Assembly (NCBI GenBank): GCA_900554615.1
Contig: USIB01000014.1
Location: 1 to 29,009, forward strand
Length of the DNA stretch: 29,009 nt
Reading direction: 5' to 3'
DNA from: an uncultured Mycoplasmatota bacterium
GTDB taxonomy: Bacteria; Bacillota_I; Bacilli_A; RF39; UBA660
In this document: one piece after another, positions 15,384-24,240 of the stretch
How positions within the stretch are numbered: the stretch's first letter is position 1
Layout of the letters: each line of letters opens with the position of its first letter
Program-made: the position numbers and the translations under genes
The notes under the pieces: model-generated
The model's database searches: none
Seen by the model: the letters and a program-made list of their open reading frames with translations, nothing else
Told to the model about the DNA's origin: nothing

Positions 15384-15434
15384 ATACCCGAATGGCAGAG
15401 TTCAATTACCATTACAAAGAAAAAGATTGGGTAT
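15384..15434 (+). other. Nested inverted repeats after the retron
   Basis: ATACCC (15384-15389) pairs with GGGTAT (15429-15434), enclosing AATGG (15391-15395) with CCATT (15409-15413). There is no T tract. It may be a structured 3' end of the retron transcript; function unknown. Confidence 0.35.
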
Positions 15435-15478
15435 TAAGATATTAAAATTTAAAAAATGTATAAAAAAATAAATTTTCA

Positions 15479-15524
15479 TGATATAATTATGATAAGAGTT
15501 TTATATTTATTATACTCTTTTTTT
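15479..15524 (+). promoter_or_regulatory. Extended -10 promoter and leader hairpin of the Shedu gene
   Basis: TGATATAAT (15479-15487) is followed within ~10 nt by AAGAGT/ACTCTT (15494-15519) and seven T (15518-15524), then the ribosome-binding site GGAGG. A terminator-like hairpin between promoter and start codon could attenuate expression of a costly nuclease. Confidence 0.45.
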
Positions 15525-15537
15525 ATGGAGGTAAAAT

Positions 15538-16725
15538 ATGTCTAAATTGATAATTAGTAAAAGAAAAAACATTCAAGAATCTTTAGAGCAATATGAATTA
15601 TTTTCAAATTATATTATTGAAGTGGAAGAATATTATAAAACACACTTATTTGCTAATGAAGAAGATGGGGAGATTAGTTCAAGTTTAAAAAAATATTTAT
15701 ATACAGTTTTCAATGTATCAAATCAAGAAAATCTGTTAATGAATACAAGTGGAGGGTGGACTTTATATATTAGGAATGGTTATGGAGAACCACAAATAAA
15801 TCTTAGCAAAAAGGAAGCGTCTATCTATTACGATAGTTACGAATTATTTTATAGTGCTAAAACTCAAATTTCTAATGCAGTTAAATCAGTAAAAAAATTA
15901 TATGAAAATAATAATCCTTCAACTAATCAAATTTCTAAAGTAATATCAAAAATATCTGAAAAATCTGAGGAATTAAATTTTTCCACTAACGAAAAAGAAC
16001 TAATTGCCCAAAGTGTCTCTAATATTTTAAAATCTAATAATATTAGATTAAATCAAGATGATATTATAGATATAAATAAAATTGAAATAGCTGATATTAT
16101 TGATTTAGGAAGAAGAATAATAAAAAAAGATAGATCAGTTATTAAAGAATTAGGTGTAGAAGATCCTAGTAAGGAGTTAACGTGGCAGAGATATTTTGAA
16201 AAATATGGAACTTATTTGTTATTTGGAAGTATTAGATTAGATCCACAAGTTTGCTTAAATAAGGATTATACAAAAGAATATAATGATAAATATCCAGATA
16301 TAATAACCTGTAATAGGTTTGGTTTCTTAGATATAATTGAATTAAAAAGATCTGATAAATATTTATTTCAATTTGATAATTCTCATAAAAAATTTGTTCC
16401 AACACCATATTTGAGTTCAGCGTTATCACAATTGAACGGTTACTTACAAATAATTCCTTATGCTTACACTCCTATAGAATCCAAAAATAAAGGATTAGAA
16501 TGTGCTTCTGGGATGCTAATTGTTGGATGTAAAGATGTTCTATATAATAAATCTCAAAAAGCGTTTAAAGAATGGCAAGATCAAACAAAACAATCTGATG
16601 AAGATATTTATTTTGAGGTTCAAAAAGAATTAAGACGATTAAATTATAGTTATAGTCATATGCAAGTTGTGCTATATGATGAATTGATTAATACACTAGA
16701 ATTATTTATAAATAAAGTATCATAA
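15538..16725 (+). CDS. sduA: Shedu-type defence nuclease (DUF4263)
   Basis: A 395-aa protein with a variable N-terminal half and a C-terminal DUF4263/Shedu domain of the PD-(D/E)XK nuclease fold. Candidate catalytic residues in order: E213 (KELTWQRYF), D254 (YPDII), E268-x-K270 (LDIIELK) and Q298 (ALSQLNGYL). Shedu is a single-gene anti-phage system whose SduA protein nicks DNA; the N-terminal part is thought to sense the trigger. TGGAGG is 7 nt before the ATG. The following phosphoesterase starts 16 nt after the stop, suggesting one transcript. Family assignment rests on the spacing of these motifs. Confidence 0.85.
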   Translation: MSKLIISKRKNIQESLEQYELFSNYIIEVEEYYKTHLFANEEDGEISSSLKKYLYTVFNVSNQENLLMNTSGGWTLYIRNGYGEPQINLSKKEASIYYDSYELFYSAKTQISNAVKSVKKLYENNNPSTNQISKVISKISEKSEELNFSTNEKELIAQSVSNILKSNNIRLNQDDIIDINKIEIADIIDLGRRIIKKDRSVIKELGVEDPSKELTWQRYFEKYGTYLLFGSIRLDPQVCLNKDYTKEYNDKYPDIITCNRFGFLDIIELKRSDKYLFQFDNSHKKFVPTPYLSSALSQLNGYLQIIPYAYTPIESKNKGLECASGMLIVGCKDVLYNKSQKAFKEWQDQTKQSDEDIYFEVQKELRRLNYSYSHMQVVLYDELINTLELFINKVS

Positions 16726-16741
16726 CCAGGAGTGATAATTT

Positions 16742-17622
16742 ATGATTTATATAACAGGACATATCCATAGAGAGTTTTATAGATTGCCGATATAGAAAAG
16801 AATAAAAATAATATGTTGATTATATTAGGTGATACTAGAATTAATTATTATTTAGATGAAAGAGATAAGACGTTAAAAGAACGGTTGAATAGTTATAATA
16901 TAAAATTATTTTGTGTTCAAGGGAATCATGAAGAAATACTAGGAAATATATCAACATATAAAGAATTTGATATGTTTGGTGGTAAAGTATTTATTGAAGA
17001 AGAATATCCCAATTTAATATTTACTAAAAATGGTGAATTGTATAATATAGACAATAAAAAAGTATTAGACATTAGTGGTGCTTATTCCGTTGATAAAAAT
17101 TATAGAATAATATATTGGTATTCATGGTTTAAAGATGAACAACTTAGCAAAGAAGAAATGGATAATATTTTAAATAAATATAAAGGACAACATATTGATA
17201 TTGTTTTATCACATACTTGTCCATTAAAATATGAACCTACTGAAGTATTTATGAAAGGTATTGATCAATCTAATGTAGATAAAAGTATGGAAAAATTTTT
17301 AGATAAAGTAGAGCAATCTATAAATTATGATAAATGGTATTGTGGACATTATCATACTGAAAAGAAAATTGATAAATTAGAGTTTATGTTTGGAAGAATT
17401 AAGGTGTTTGGTAGAAATAAATTTTATCCTAAATACGATAAAAATGATTATGAAATAATAAGAGATGCTTATAGCCAAAATGTAGTGATGGGAATAGATG
17501 TATTTTGCCATAAATGTAATTCTAAAAATATTTTAATACAAAAGGGAGATGGACATAGAATTAATTGTGCTGATTATATAGCAGTTATCTGTCATGATTG
17601 TAAAAAAATTATATGGATTTAA
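16742..17622 (+). pseudogene. Metallophosphoesterase, frameshifted
   Basis: Translation starts at ATG 16742 after AGGAG and reads MIYITGHIHREFYRLPI before a stop at 16793-16795. The family continues in another frame from about 16785 as ADIEKNKNN then MLIILGD, so one base appears to be missing near 16784. The remainder is well kept: LGD, VQGNHEE, LSHTCP, GHYHTE, and a C-terminal zinc ribbon (CHKC, CHDC). The first metal motif, normally GDxHG, reads GHIHR, so the catalytic Asp is also gone. A shorter product from ATG 16813 would lack the metal-binding N-terminus. Probably a dead partner of the Shedu gene, unless the shift is an assembly error. Confidence 0.75.
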
Positions 17623-17684
17623 TGATGTTAAATATAAACTTAATTGTCCTAAAGAACTATAAAATTTTTCTAAAGATTTAGATT

Positions 17685-17718
17685 TATACCAGACTTTTAA
17701 AAGTTTATATGGTATAAT
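17685..17718 (+). promoter_or_regulatory. Promoter with overlapping inverted repeat before the R-M genes
   Basis: TATACCA (17685-17691) and TGGTATA (17710-17716) flank the palindrome ACTTTTAAAAGT (17693-17704). The right arm overlaps the extended -10 TGGTATAAT (17710-17718). Such a dyad over a methylase promoter is a plausible autoregulatory site; no C-protein gene is present. Confidence 0.45.
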
Positions 17719-17770
17719 TGTATTATACAGTTATCAACATAGATTTAAACTGTTTTAAAAGGAGGTAATT

Positions 17771-18985
17771 ATGATACGTGTAGCAACAGTATTTAGTGGC
17801 ATTGGTTCTATAGAACATGCTTTAGATAGATTAGAAATTCCACATCAGATTGTATTTGCATGTGATAACGGAGATATTCCTGTTGATTATGATGAAGAAA
17901 AAGAGTTAGATAAAATAAAGAAAATGAAATCTAAATTAGAGAAAAAAAAGTATGTAGATGAATTATATTCATCGCAAAGTTCAAAGCAAAATTATGTAAA
18001 AAAAAGTTATATGGCAAATTATAATTTAAGTGAAGACGATTTTCATTTAGATATAAAACTATTAGATGGTACAGATTATAAAAATAAAGTTGATTTGTTT
18101 GTTGGCGGTAGCCCATGTCAATCTTTCTCTATGGTTGGAAAGAGAAAAGGGTTAGAAGACTCTAGAGGATTACTTATATTTCAATTTTGTAGATTAGTAG
18201 ATGAAATTAAACCAAAAATGTTTATATATGAAAATGTAAAAGGTTTGTTAAATCATGATGGTGGTAAAACTTGGGAGAAAATACAAAAAGAATTTGAGAA
18301 ACTTGGATATAAAATATATAAGCAAATAATGAATTCCAAAGATTATGGTATACCACAAAATAGAGAAAGATTATTTGTTATAGGATTTAAAGATCACTCT
18401 GTGAAATTTTCATTTCCTAAACCTATGAAATTAGATATTACCATGAAGGACTTATTAGAAGATAATCCTGATTCTAAATATTATTTGAATGATAAGGGAA
18501 TAGCGTTTGTTACAAGTCAAAAAAATTTACAAAAAAGATTTACTCAAATTAATGGCGATATTGCTTTATGTGAAAAGGCAAATCAACAATTTAATTGGCA
18601 TGGAGATTTTATATGTGAGGGACCAAAAGAAGTTGATAATAAATACTTTTTATCAGATAAAGTTACAGAATATGTGATGAAAACTGGAACTAAAAATTTT
18701 TATTCTAAACCAGAAATAGATTTAGATATAGCAAGGCCTTTATTGTCTACAATGGGAAAGATGCATAGAGCAGGTGTTGATAACTATATATCTAAAGACA
18801 ATAGAATTAGAAAGTTGACTCCTAGGGAGTGCTTAAGATTAATGGGATTTGATGATAGGTTTAAAATTGTTGTTAGTGATACACAGATGTATAAACAAGC
18901 TGGTAATAGTATTGTATCTAATAATTTTATTGAGATACTAAAACAATTAGATCTTTCATTGTTTGGTGGTGAAGAAAATGAATAA
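17771..18985 (+). CDS. DNA (cytosine-5) methyltransferase of a type II R-M system
   Basis: A 404-aa protein. Transfers methyl from SAM to C5 of cytosine in its recognition site. Motif I is VFSGIGSIEHAL (7-18); motif IV is GGSPCQSFS with nucleophile C116; motif VI is YENVKGL (153-159); motif VIII is QNRERLFVIGF; IX-X are RKLTPRECLRLMGF and QAGNSIVSN. The target-recognition region lies between VIII and IX (~220-340). AAGGAGG is 7 nt before the ATG. The last 8 nt overlap the endonuclease start, so the two are translated together and the methylase is made first. The recognition site cannot be read from the sequence. Confidence 0.95.
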   Translation: MIRVATVFSGIGSIEHALDRLEIPHQIVFACDNGDIPVDYDEEKELDKIKKMKSKLEKKKYVDELYSSQSSKQNYVKKSYMANYNLSEDDFHLDIKLLDGTDYKNKVDLFVGGSPCQSFSMVGKRKGLEDSRGLLIFQFCRLVDEIKPKMFIYENVKGLLNHDGGKTWEKIQKEFEKLGYKIYKQIMNSKDYGIPQNRERLFVIGFKDHSVKFSFPKPMKLDITMKDLLEDNPDSKYYLNDKGIAFVTSQKNLQKRFTQINGDIALCEKANQQFNWHGDFICEGPKEVDNKYFLSDKVTEYVMKTGTKNFYSKPEIDLDIARPLLSTMGKMHRAGVDNYISKDNRIRKLTPRECLRLMGFDDRFKIVVSDTQMYKQAGNSIVSNNFIEILKQLDLSLFGGEENE

Positions 18986-19943
18986 TAAAATAATTATTGA
19001 TGGAGCAGAATATACTGTGTTGGACGCTAAAGAATGTATTACTATTCCTGATTGTTTTGTAAAAGATTCAAATAAAATTGGTACTGGCCATGGAGAAGCA
19101 AAACTTTATGTTGGTCAAACAACAGATGGTTCTACTTTGGACTTCTTTGAAAACTTTGAAGGGAAATGTGTTATAAAAAAAGAGGATTTAATCAGTTATT
19201 TAATGGATAGTGAAAGCGAATATAAGATACCTGATCAAGAATATAGAAACAAAGCTAATATGCCTCAAATTTTCTCTAATCATTATGCCAAAATTTATAA
19301 TCTCGAAGAAGAGTTTTTGTATTTTAATATCTATAGGGTAGATGTTAATCCACCTAGAATTTATATCAATTCACGTTCTCTTGCTTATGATTTAATTAGA
19401 GAAATATCTTTGCCCAATATCTCTTATGTGGCTATTTTAAAATTACAGAAAGATGAAGAATTATTATATTATTTTAGGCCTTTTGTAGAATATAATAAAG
19501 AATTATTGTATGAAGAAGAAATTACTGAAATTGAAGGAGATGAAAACATTACTACCTCAGAAAGAGAAAGTATTATTAAATCTCGTGTTGGACAAGGAAA
19601 ATATAGAGAAAAATTATTAGATGAATGTCCATATTGTCCAATAACAATGGTAAATGATGAAAGGCTATTAATAGCATCTCATATAAAGCCATGGGCTAAA
19701 TCTACTAATTTTGAAAAGACGGATCCTAAAAATGGATTTATGTTAACTCCCACATATGATAAATTATTTGATAGAGGTTTTATATCTTTTGAAAATGATG
19801 GGACTATGTTAGTATCTCCTTGGATTTCACCGATGAATCAAAAAAGACTCAATATATTTAATGGCAAAAAAATAAGAATGCTTCCTATTGAGGGACGTGA
19901 ATCATATTTATATTATCATAGGGAACTTGTATTTAAAAAATAA
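18978..19943 (+). CDS. HNH restriction endonuclease, partner of the 5mC methylase
   Basis: 321 aa from ATG 18978. The C-terminal third is an HNH nuclease: CPYC (C217, C220), LIASHIKPWAKS (H235), DPKNGFMLTPTYDKLFDRG (N252, D261) and FISFENDG. This form, with SHIKPW and LTPTYDKLFDRG, is typical of HNH restriction enzymes. The N-terminal ~200 residues probably recognise DNA and resemble nothing I can name. The start overlaps the methylase stop. An earlier in-frame TTG/GTG cluster at 18963 is possible, but ATG is preferred. Expected to cut the unmethylated methylase site. Confidence 0.88.
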   Translation: MNNKIIIDGAEYTVLDAKECITIPDCFVKDSNKIGTGHGEAKLYVGQTTDGSTLDFFENFEGKCVIKKEDLISYLMDSESEYKIPDQEYRNKANMPQIFSNHYAKIYNLEEEFLYFNIYRVDVNPPRIYINSRSLAYDLIREISLPNISYVAILKLQKDEELLYYFRPFVEYNKELLYEEEITEIEGDENITTSERESIIKSRVGQGKYREKLLDECPYCPITMVNDERLLIASHIKPWAKSTNFEKTDPKNGFMLTPTYDKLFDRGFISFENDGTMLVSPWISPMNQKRLNIFNGKKIRMLPIEGRESYLYYHRELVFKK

Positions 19944-20019
19944 TTAAAAAAATTACATATACTTTTCAATAATATAATATCTATTAAAGTATCTATTTAT
20001 ATAAATGCAGTATTTCTAA

Positions 20020-20325
20020 GATTTTTATGAATTTTCAATATCATCATGGTATGAAAATTATATAGGCCATACATTGCATGCAATATCGGTTGATGTAGAG
20101 AATAATTTTGTTTTTCTTAGAAATGTGTATGTAATTAATAAAGCAAAAAAAGATATATTAGCAAATAAATTTTTGACTACTTCTACTCAAGAAAATATAA
20201 CTAAGTTTCTTAATGAGCTTAATATATTGTTTACTAGGGGTAAAAAAACACTAAATATTTATACAGAAGATTTGTCAGTATATTTATATTTAAACAAAAA
20301 ATTAAAAGACATAATACAAAAATAA
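20020..20325 (+). pseudogene. Remnant of an unrecognised protein
   Basis: An open frame from 20020 with protein-like composition (SSWYENYIGHTLHAISVDVE then NNFVFLRNVYVI) but no ATG in frame at its head, no ribosome-binding site, and a stop just upstream at 20017-20019. It could only start at TTG 20074. It lies in a gene-poor stretch beside a broken tnpV, so a decayed fragment is the simplest reading. Otherwise 19944-20440 shows only A/T-rich spacer without promoter or terminator. Confidence 0.35.
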
Positions 20326-20440
20326 TAATAAAAATTATTAGTAGTGATAACTAAACTTGCAAGGTGATGACGGTCAATGTGTAGCAAAATATGTATAATA
20401 ATTAAAGCCAAATAAATATAGAAAGAAATGAAGAAATGCT

Positions 20441-20791
20441 ATGAATATTAGTTATGAAAGACTCGGCGATTATTCATTATCAGATTTAATATTAGGAAAT
20501 AAAAAACAATTTAATATGGTAAAGCATGGATTATTAAGATTAAGTTATATTAAGAAATATAAAATGGAATTGTTTTTTGATTTACTTATTAATGATAAAT
20601 TAAATGAATATCTTCATAATATTGATACTACTGTTATAGAGAGGGTGTAGAAGTTAATTAAAGAGTTAGCTGACCAAGAAAATATTGCTGAGGAACTAAA
20701 GCAAGATAATAGAATGTTATGGATAAGTAAAACGAATAATGCAAAAAATAGAGTAAAAGAAACAGTTTTAAGGAAGTGTATCTATGTGTGA
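20441..20791 (+). pseudogene. tnpV: tnpV-like transposon gene with internal stop
   Basis: Reads MNISYERLGDYSLSDLIL... to IERV, then TAG at 20648-20650, then continues in the same frame as KLIKELADQENIAEEL... to KCIYV and TGA at 20789-20791. The full 116 codons match the layout of TnpV, a small protein of mobilisable and conjugative transposons of Clostridia (Tn4451 type): an opening Y-x-x-x-GDYxLP-like motif, G-x-x-R-x-x-Y-L/I-K in the middle, and a late helix in which L-x-W precedes Asn. Only the nonsense codon breaks it. It marks this end of the island as former transposon DNA. TnpV's role is not known. Confidence 0.65.
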
Positions 20792-20808
20792 TATAACTGA
20801 TAAAGGGT

Positions 20809-21246
20809 TTGAATAAATATATTTACCATTATAGCAATGCTAATGATTATCTAAATAATTATGTTATACCTGATTTGGTAGCATTTTATTTAGCAAACGG
20901 ATATAATAGGCATTGTTTATCAGATTGCCATTTAAGAAATTATATTAACTCTGCAACTAATAAATTTAATTGTAAACGTATTATTAGTAAATTTGTACCT
21001 AAGGTAAAAGAAATATTAAGAATAAAATATAATTTAATAATAGTAAAAGATAATCCTATGATATTAAAAAATATCTTTAAAATTAAAACACTATCTAATA
21101 TTCATTTGTTAAATAGTGTTTTGTTTTTTCATTATTGTTTTATATTACGCTTAATTTTTTCTTTTAAAGAAATTAATGCTTCTAATATTATTGGAATTAT
21201 TATTACTGATGATACAAATTCGTATGTATTTATTATCCTAATTTGA
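20809..21246 (+). pseudogene. Hypothetical fragment running into a terminator
   Basis: The first ~88 residues, from TTG 20809 (YIYHYSNANDYLNNYVIPDL... to KDNPMILKN), look like real protein. The frame then runs through a strong terminator hairpin (21085-21129) and antisense into the membrane-protein gene, which no functional gene should do. There is no clear ribosome-binding site. Probably the 5' part of a truncated mobile-element gene; family not recognised. Confidence 0.3.
21085..21129. terminator. Bidirectional terminator between convergent units
   Basis: A perfect 10-bp stem AAAACACTAT/ATAGTGTTTT with an 18-nt loop, T-rich downstream on the plus strand and A-rich upstream. It serves the plus-strand remnants and the minus-strand membrane-protein gene. 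Confidence 0.75.
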
Positions 21247-22184
21247 AATACATTATTCATTTGCAAAATTATGTATACAAAAATTATAGAAAATGTCCAT
21301 ACGACTTTTGTCAGCCCATAGTTTACTTGATTTTCATTAGTATTTGCCAATTGAATGGCTTTAGAAAAAATAAAACTTATAATCGTGAAAAATGGTTTTA
21401 GTATCATAGATAAAAATAAAGAAATAGTATATTTGAAGGCACATGTTATTGTATCTAAAACAAAATATGGAAGAAACAATAAAATCTTTTTAGTTATGGA
21501 ATCACATTTGTTATAAACTAGATTATTAGTGTTATTAAATTCTAAAATAAGACTATTAAAATCAGTTTTACTATAAATCAATTTTAATAAGTTTTCATAT
21601 TTGTTGATGAAACTATCTATGTTGATTTTTTTTAGGTTTTTTATTACAAAGTATATATTTAATAGTAGACAATAAAAACTACTATATATTTCAAATAATA
21701 AAATAAAGATACAAATGACTTGCAATAATCCTTCACTCGTAATACTAATGAATAAATCGTTATAATTAGTTTTGGAAAAGACAAATAATGCAAAAGTAAC
21801 AACAGTACCATATTCGTAATAGTCAAATTTAAATGCGGATGGTTTATCAGTAGTCATTGGTTTTACATATACCATATAAAAAAATAAAATAATAGATGGA
21901 ATATACATAAAGGAAATATATTTACTTATTTTTGTAAAAATAGGTGTTAAACTTAATAAAATTAAAACTATGCTAATTCCACCAATAAATTCAATTATAC
22001 TAAGTCTTTTTCCGCTTTCTTTTATATTACTATTTGTAGAATTATCTCTATTATTTTTATTCTTTATACCATGAGTTAAGGAGATTACAAAGTTTATAAT
22101 AATACAACATATAGAAAAATAAATAATAAAATTAATTAAACTATTTGCATCAACAATTTTTTTATATAAATTTAAATCAATCAT
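21132..22184 (-). CDS. Multi-pass membrane protein, unknown function
   Basis: A 350-aa protein with about eight hydrophobic segments: ~18-38, 63-83, 88-108, 128-140, 152-180, 236-270, 296-315 and 322-343. A polar Asn/Ser/Lys loop lies at ~40-58 and a more soluble stretch at ~185-235. No catalytic motif is visible and I do not recognise the family. AAAGGTGAG is 7 nt before the ATG, and a minus-strand TATAAT lies ~25 bp upstream. It is convergent with the transposon remnants and shares the island's codon use. It could be cargo or a membrane partner of a defence system. Confidence 0.6.
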   Translation of the reverse strand: MIDLNLYKKIVDANSLINFIIYFSICCIIINFVISLTHGIKNKNNRDNSTNSNIKESGKRLSIIEFIGGISIVLILLSLTPIFTKISKYISFMYIPSIILFFYMVYVKPMTTDKPSAFKFDYYEYGTVVTFALFVFSKTNYNDLFISITSEGLLQVICIFILLFEIYSSFYCLLLNIYFVIKNLKKINIDSFINKYENLLKLIYSKTDFNSLILEFNNTNNLVYNKCDSITKKILLFLPYFVLDTITCAFKYTISLFLSMILKPFFTIISFIFSKAIQLANTNENQVNYGLTKVVWTFSIIFVYIILQMNNVFQIRIINTYEFVSSVIIIPIILEALISLKEKIKRNIKQ

Positions 22185-22438
22185 TATTATCTCACCTTTT
22201 CTCTATATATTATATCATAACTTTTTTAATTGTTATTCATAAAAAGTAGATTCTAGGAATATAAGTATTATCTAGTCAACACTAAATTTATACTCCGTAT
22301 TGCGGGATTACTCCCAGGCCTTATTTTGAAAATTTAAAATTTTGTCAAATTATATGATAATATTGTGGAAAAAATTTAATAAGTATTGTTTAAATTTTTA
22401 GTAGTAATATAAAGAAAATAGTTCTAACCAAAAAATAG

Positions 22439-22481
22439 AAAAGACTTGCCAACATCGTAATGATGTACTAAGTCTTTTTTT
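22439..22481 (+). terminator. Terminator upstream of the two-component genes
   Basis: AAAAGACTT/AAGTCTTTT (9 bp) encloses an inner ACATC/GATGT stem and is followed by T. It insulates the bceR-like promoter from island transcription. The rest of 22185-22438 holds a GC-richer patch (22290-22322, containing GGGATTACTCCC) with no gene I can support. Confidence 0.75.
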
Positions 22482-22487
22482 CATACC

Positions 22488-22501
22488 TTACAAACTTGTA
22501 A
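22488..22501 (+). promoter_or_regulatory. Candidate response-regulator operator, copy 1
   Basis: TTACAAACTTGTAA, a perfect 6-2-6 palindrome, within ACCTTACAAACTTGTAATAT, which recurs almost unchanged at 24238-24258. TATAAT (22525-22530) follows 23 bp downstream. Confidence 0.55.
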
Positions 22502-22559
22502 TATAAAACAAGGTAAAATAATGATATAATATAACTATAGAAAGAAGGAAATATAATAT

Positions 22560-23222
22560 ATGAAAAAAATAATGATAATTGAAGATGATACTATAATATC
22601 TAAAGAATTATATGAACTACTAGTAAATGCTGGCTATGAAGCATTAATACTAAAAGACTTTTCAAATGCCAAAGAAGAAATATTAAAAAGTAATATAGAC
22701 CTAATACTCTTAGATATAAATATACCATATCAAAATGGTGAGCAGTTACTTAAAGAAATAAGGAAAGAATCAAATATTCCCGTAATAATGGTAACCTCAA
22801 GAGCAAATGAAACCGATGAAATATTATCCATCTCTTATGGAGCAGACGATTACATAACCAAGCCTTATAGCCCAACCATTCTATTACTAAGAATACAAAA
22901 TATCTTTAAAAGATTAGATAATAGTACTGAAGTACTGAAATATAAAGATTTAGAAGTCTCGCCATCACGAGGTACCTTATCTGGTAATAATAAAGAATTA
23001 GAACTAACCAAAAATGAAATGCTAATCTTTCAGCACTTATTAAATAACCAAAACAGAATTGTATCAAGAGATGAACTAATGACCATTCTTTGGAATAATG
23101 AAGAATACATAAATGATAATGCTCTAACCGTAAATATAAGTAGACTAAGAAGTAAACTAGAGGACTTTGGTTATCCAAATGCCATAGAAACAAGAAAAGG
23201 ACAAGGATATATACTATTATGA
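22560..23222 (+). CDS. BceR-like OmpR-family response regulator
   Basis: A 220-aa protein. The receiver domain (1-~115) has acidic pair E8/D9/D10, phosphoacceptor D52 (LILLDINIP), T78 (MVTS) and K100 (ITKPY). The C-terminal OmpR/PhoB winged helix (~125-218) ends in ETRKGQGYILL. It is the first gene of a four-gene BceRS-BceAB-type module, where the regulator switches on the transporter when the transporter meets a cell-wall-active peptide. It overlaps the kinase gene by ATGA. GAAGGAA is the ribosome-binding site. Confidence 0.9.
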   Translation: MKKIMIIEDDTIISKELYELLVNAGYEALILKDFSNAKEEILKSNIDLILLDINIPYQNGEQLLKEIRKESNIPVIMVTSRANETDEILSISYGADDYITKPYSPTILLLRIQNIFKRLDNSTEVLKYKDLEVSPSRGTLSGNNKELELTKNEMLIFQHLLNNQNRIVSRDELMTILWNNEEYINDNALTVNISRLRSKLEDFGYPNAIETRKGQGYILL

Positions 23223-24238
23223 AATTAACAAACTATCTAAAAGATAAAATAAGCATAATCATTATCACTATCATATCAATAATTCTAATAACCCTATTAG
23301 ACATAGCCTTCAAAGTACCAGAGGGACTAATAATAGTAACCATAGTATTACTACTATTAACACTAATCATAGCCCTCTTAATATCATATTTCCAAAAAAG
23401 AACCTTCTATAACACCCTCATAACCAATACCAAAAATCTAGATAAAAAATACCTAGTCCTAGAAACCATACCAAAACCAAATACTTACGAAGAAGAACTA
23501 ATATATAACATCATGTGCGACATCAACAAATCAATGATTGAAAATGTCAGTAGTTACATAAATAGCACCAAAGACTTCAAAGACTATATCGAGATGTGGA
23601 TACACGAAGTAAAAATACCAATATCAAGTCTAATCCTTATGACCCATAATCATAAAAACCAAGTACCAAAAGAATACATTGAAGAAATAAAAAGACTAGA
23701 TAACTACATCGACCAAATCCTTTATTATGTAAGAAGCAACTATACCAGTGAAGACTTTATCTTCAAAAAAGTAAAACTAGAAAAAATAATCTCATCAGTA
23801 GCCCTTAAAAATAAAGATGACCTCTTAGAAAATAAAATTGACCTAATCGTCGATATAAAAAATACTGAAGTCTATACCGATACCAAATGGTTAGAATTTA
23901 TTTTAAATCAAATTATCAATAACAGTATCAAATATAAAAAAGATATTCCAAACTCCTATATCCAAATAAATGCTATAGAAGATAATAATCAAATAACCTT
24001 ATTTATCAAAGATAACGGTATTGGCATACCAAAAAGTGATATCCCAAATGTTTTCAAAAAATCATTTACCGGTACTAATGGCAGAGATAAAATCAAATCA
24101 ACAGGCATGGGTCTATACATAGCCAAAAAATTATGTACCAAACTAGGCCATAAAATAGAGATAGAATCTGAAGAAAAAGAATATACCATTGTCAAAATAA
24201 CCTTTGGTAAAAATAAACTTTATCACCCAGAAGACTAA
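23219..24238 (+). CDS. BceS-like intramembrane-sensing histidine kinase
   Basis: A 339-aa protein. Two membrane helices (~11-30 and 36-58) joined by only ~5 residues leave no extracellular sensor domain, the mark of kinases that read transporter activity rather than ligand. The phosphorylated His is H129 in WIHEVKIP. ATP-binding boxes: NQIINNSIKYK (N), DNGIGIP (G1) and STGMGLYIAKKL (G2). Its start overlaps the regulator stop by 4 nt, so the two are translationally coupled. The stop is 2 nt before the second operator copy. Confidence 0.9.
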   Translation: MKLTNYLKDKISIIIITIISIILITLLDIAFKVPEGLIIVTIVLLLLTLIIALLISYFQKRTFYNTLITNTKNLDKKYLVLETIPKPNTYEEELIYNIMCDINKSMIENVSSYINSTKDFKDYIEMWIHEVKIPISSLILMTHNHKNQVPKEYIEEIKRLDNYIDQILYYVRSNYTSEDFIFKKVKLEKIISSVALKNKDDLLENKIDLIVDIKNTEVYTDTKWLEFILNQIINNSIKYKKDIPNSYIQINAIEDNNQITLFIKDNGIGIPKSDIPNVFKKSFTGTNGRDKIKSTGMGLYIAKKLCTKLGHKIEIESEEKEYTIVKITFGKNKLYHPED

Positions 24239-24240
24239 CC

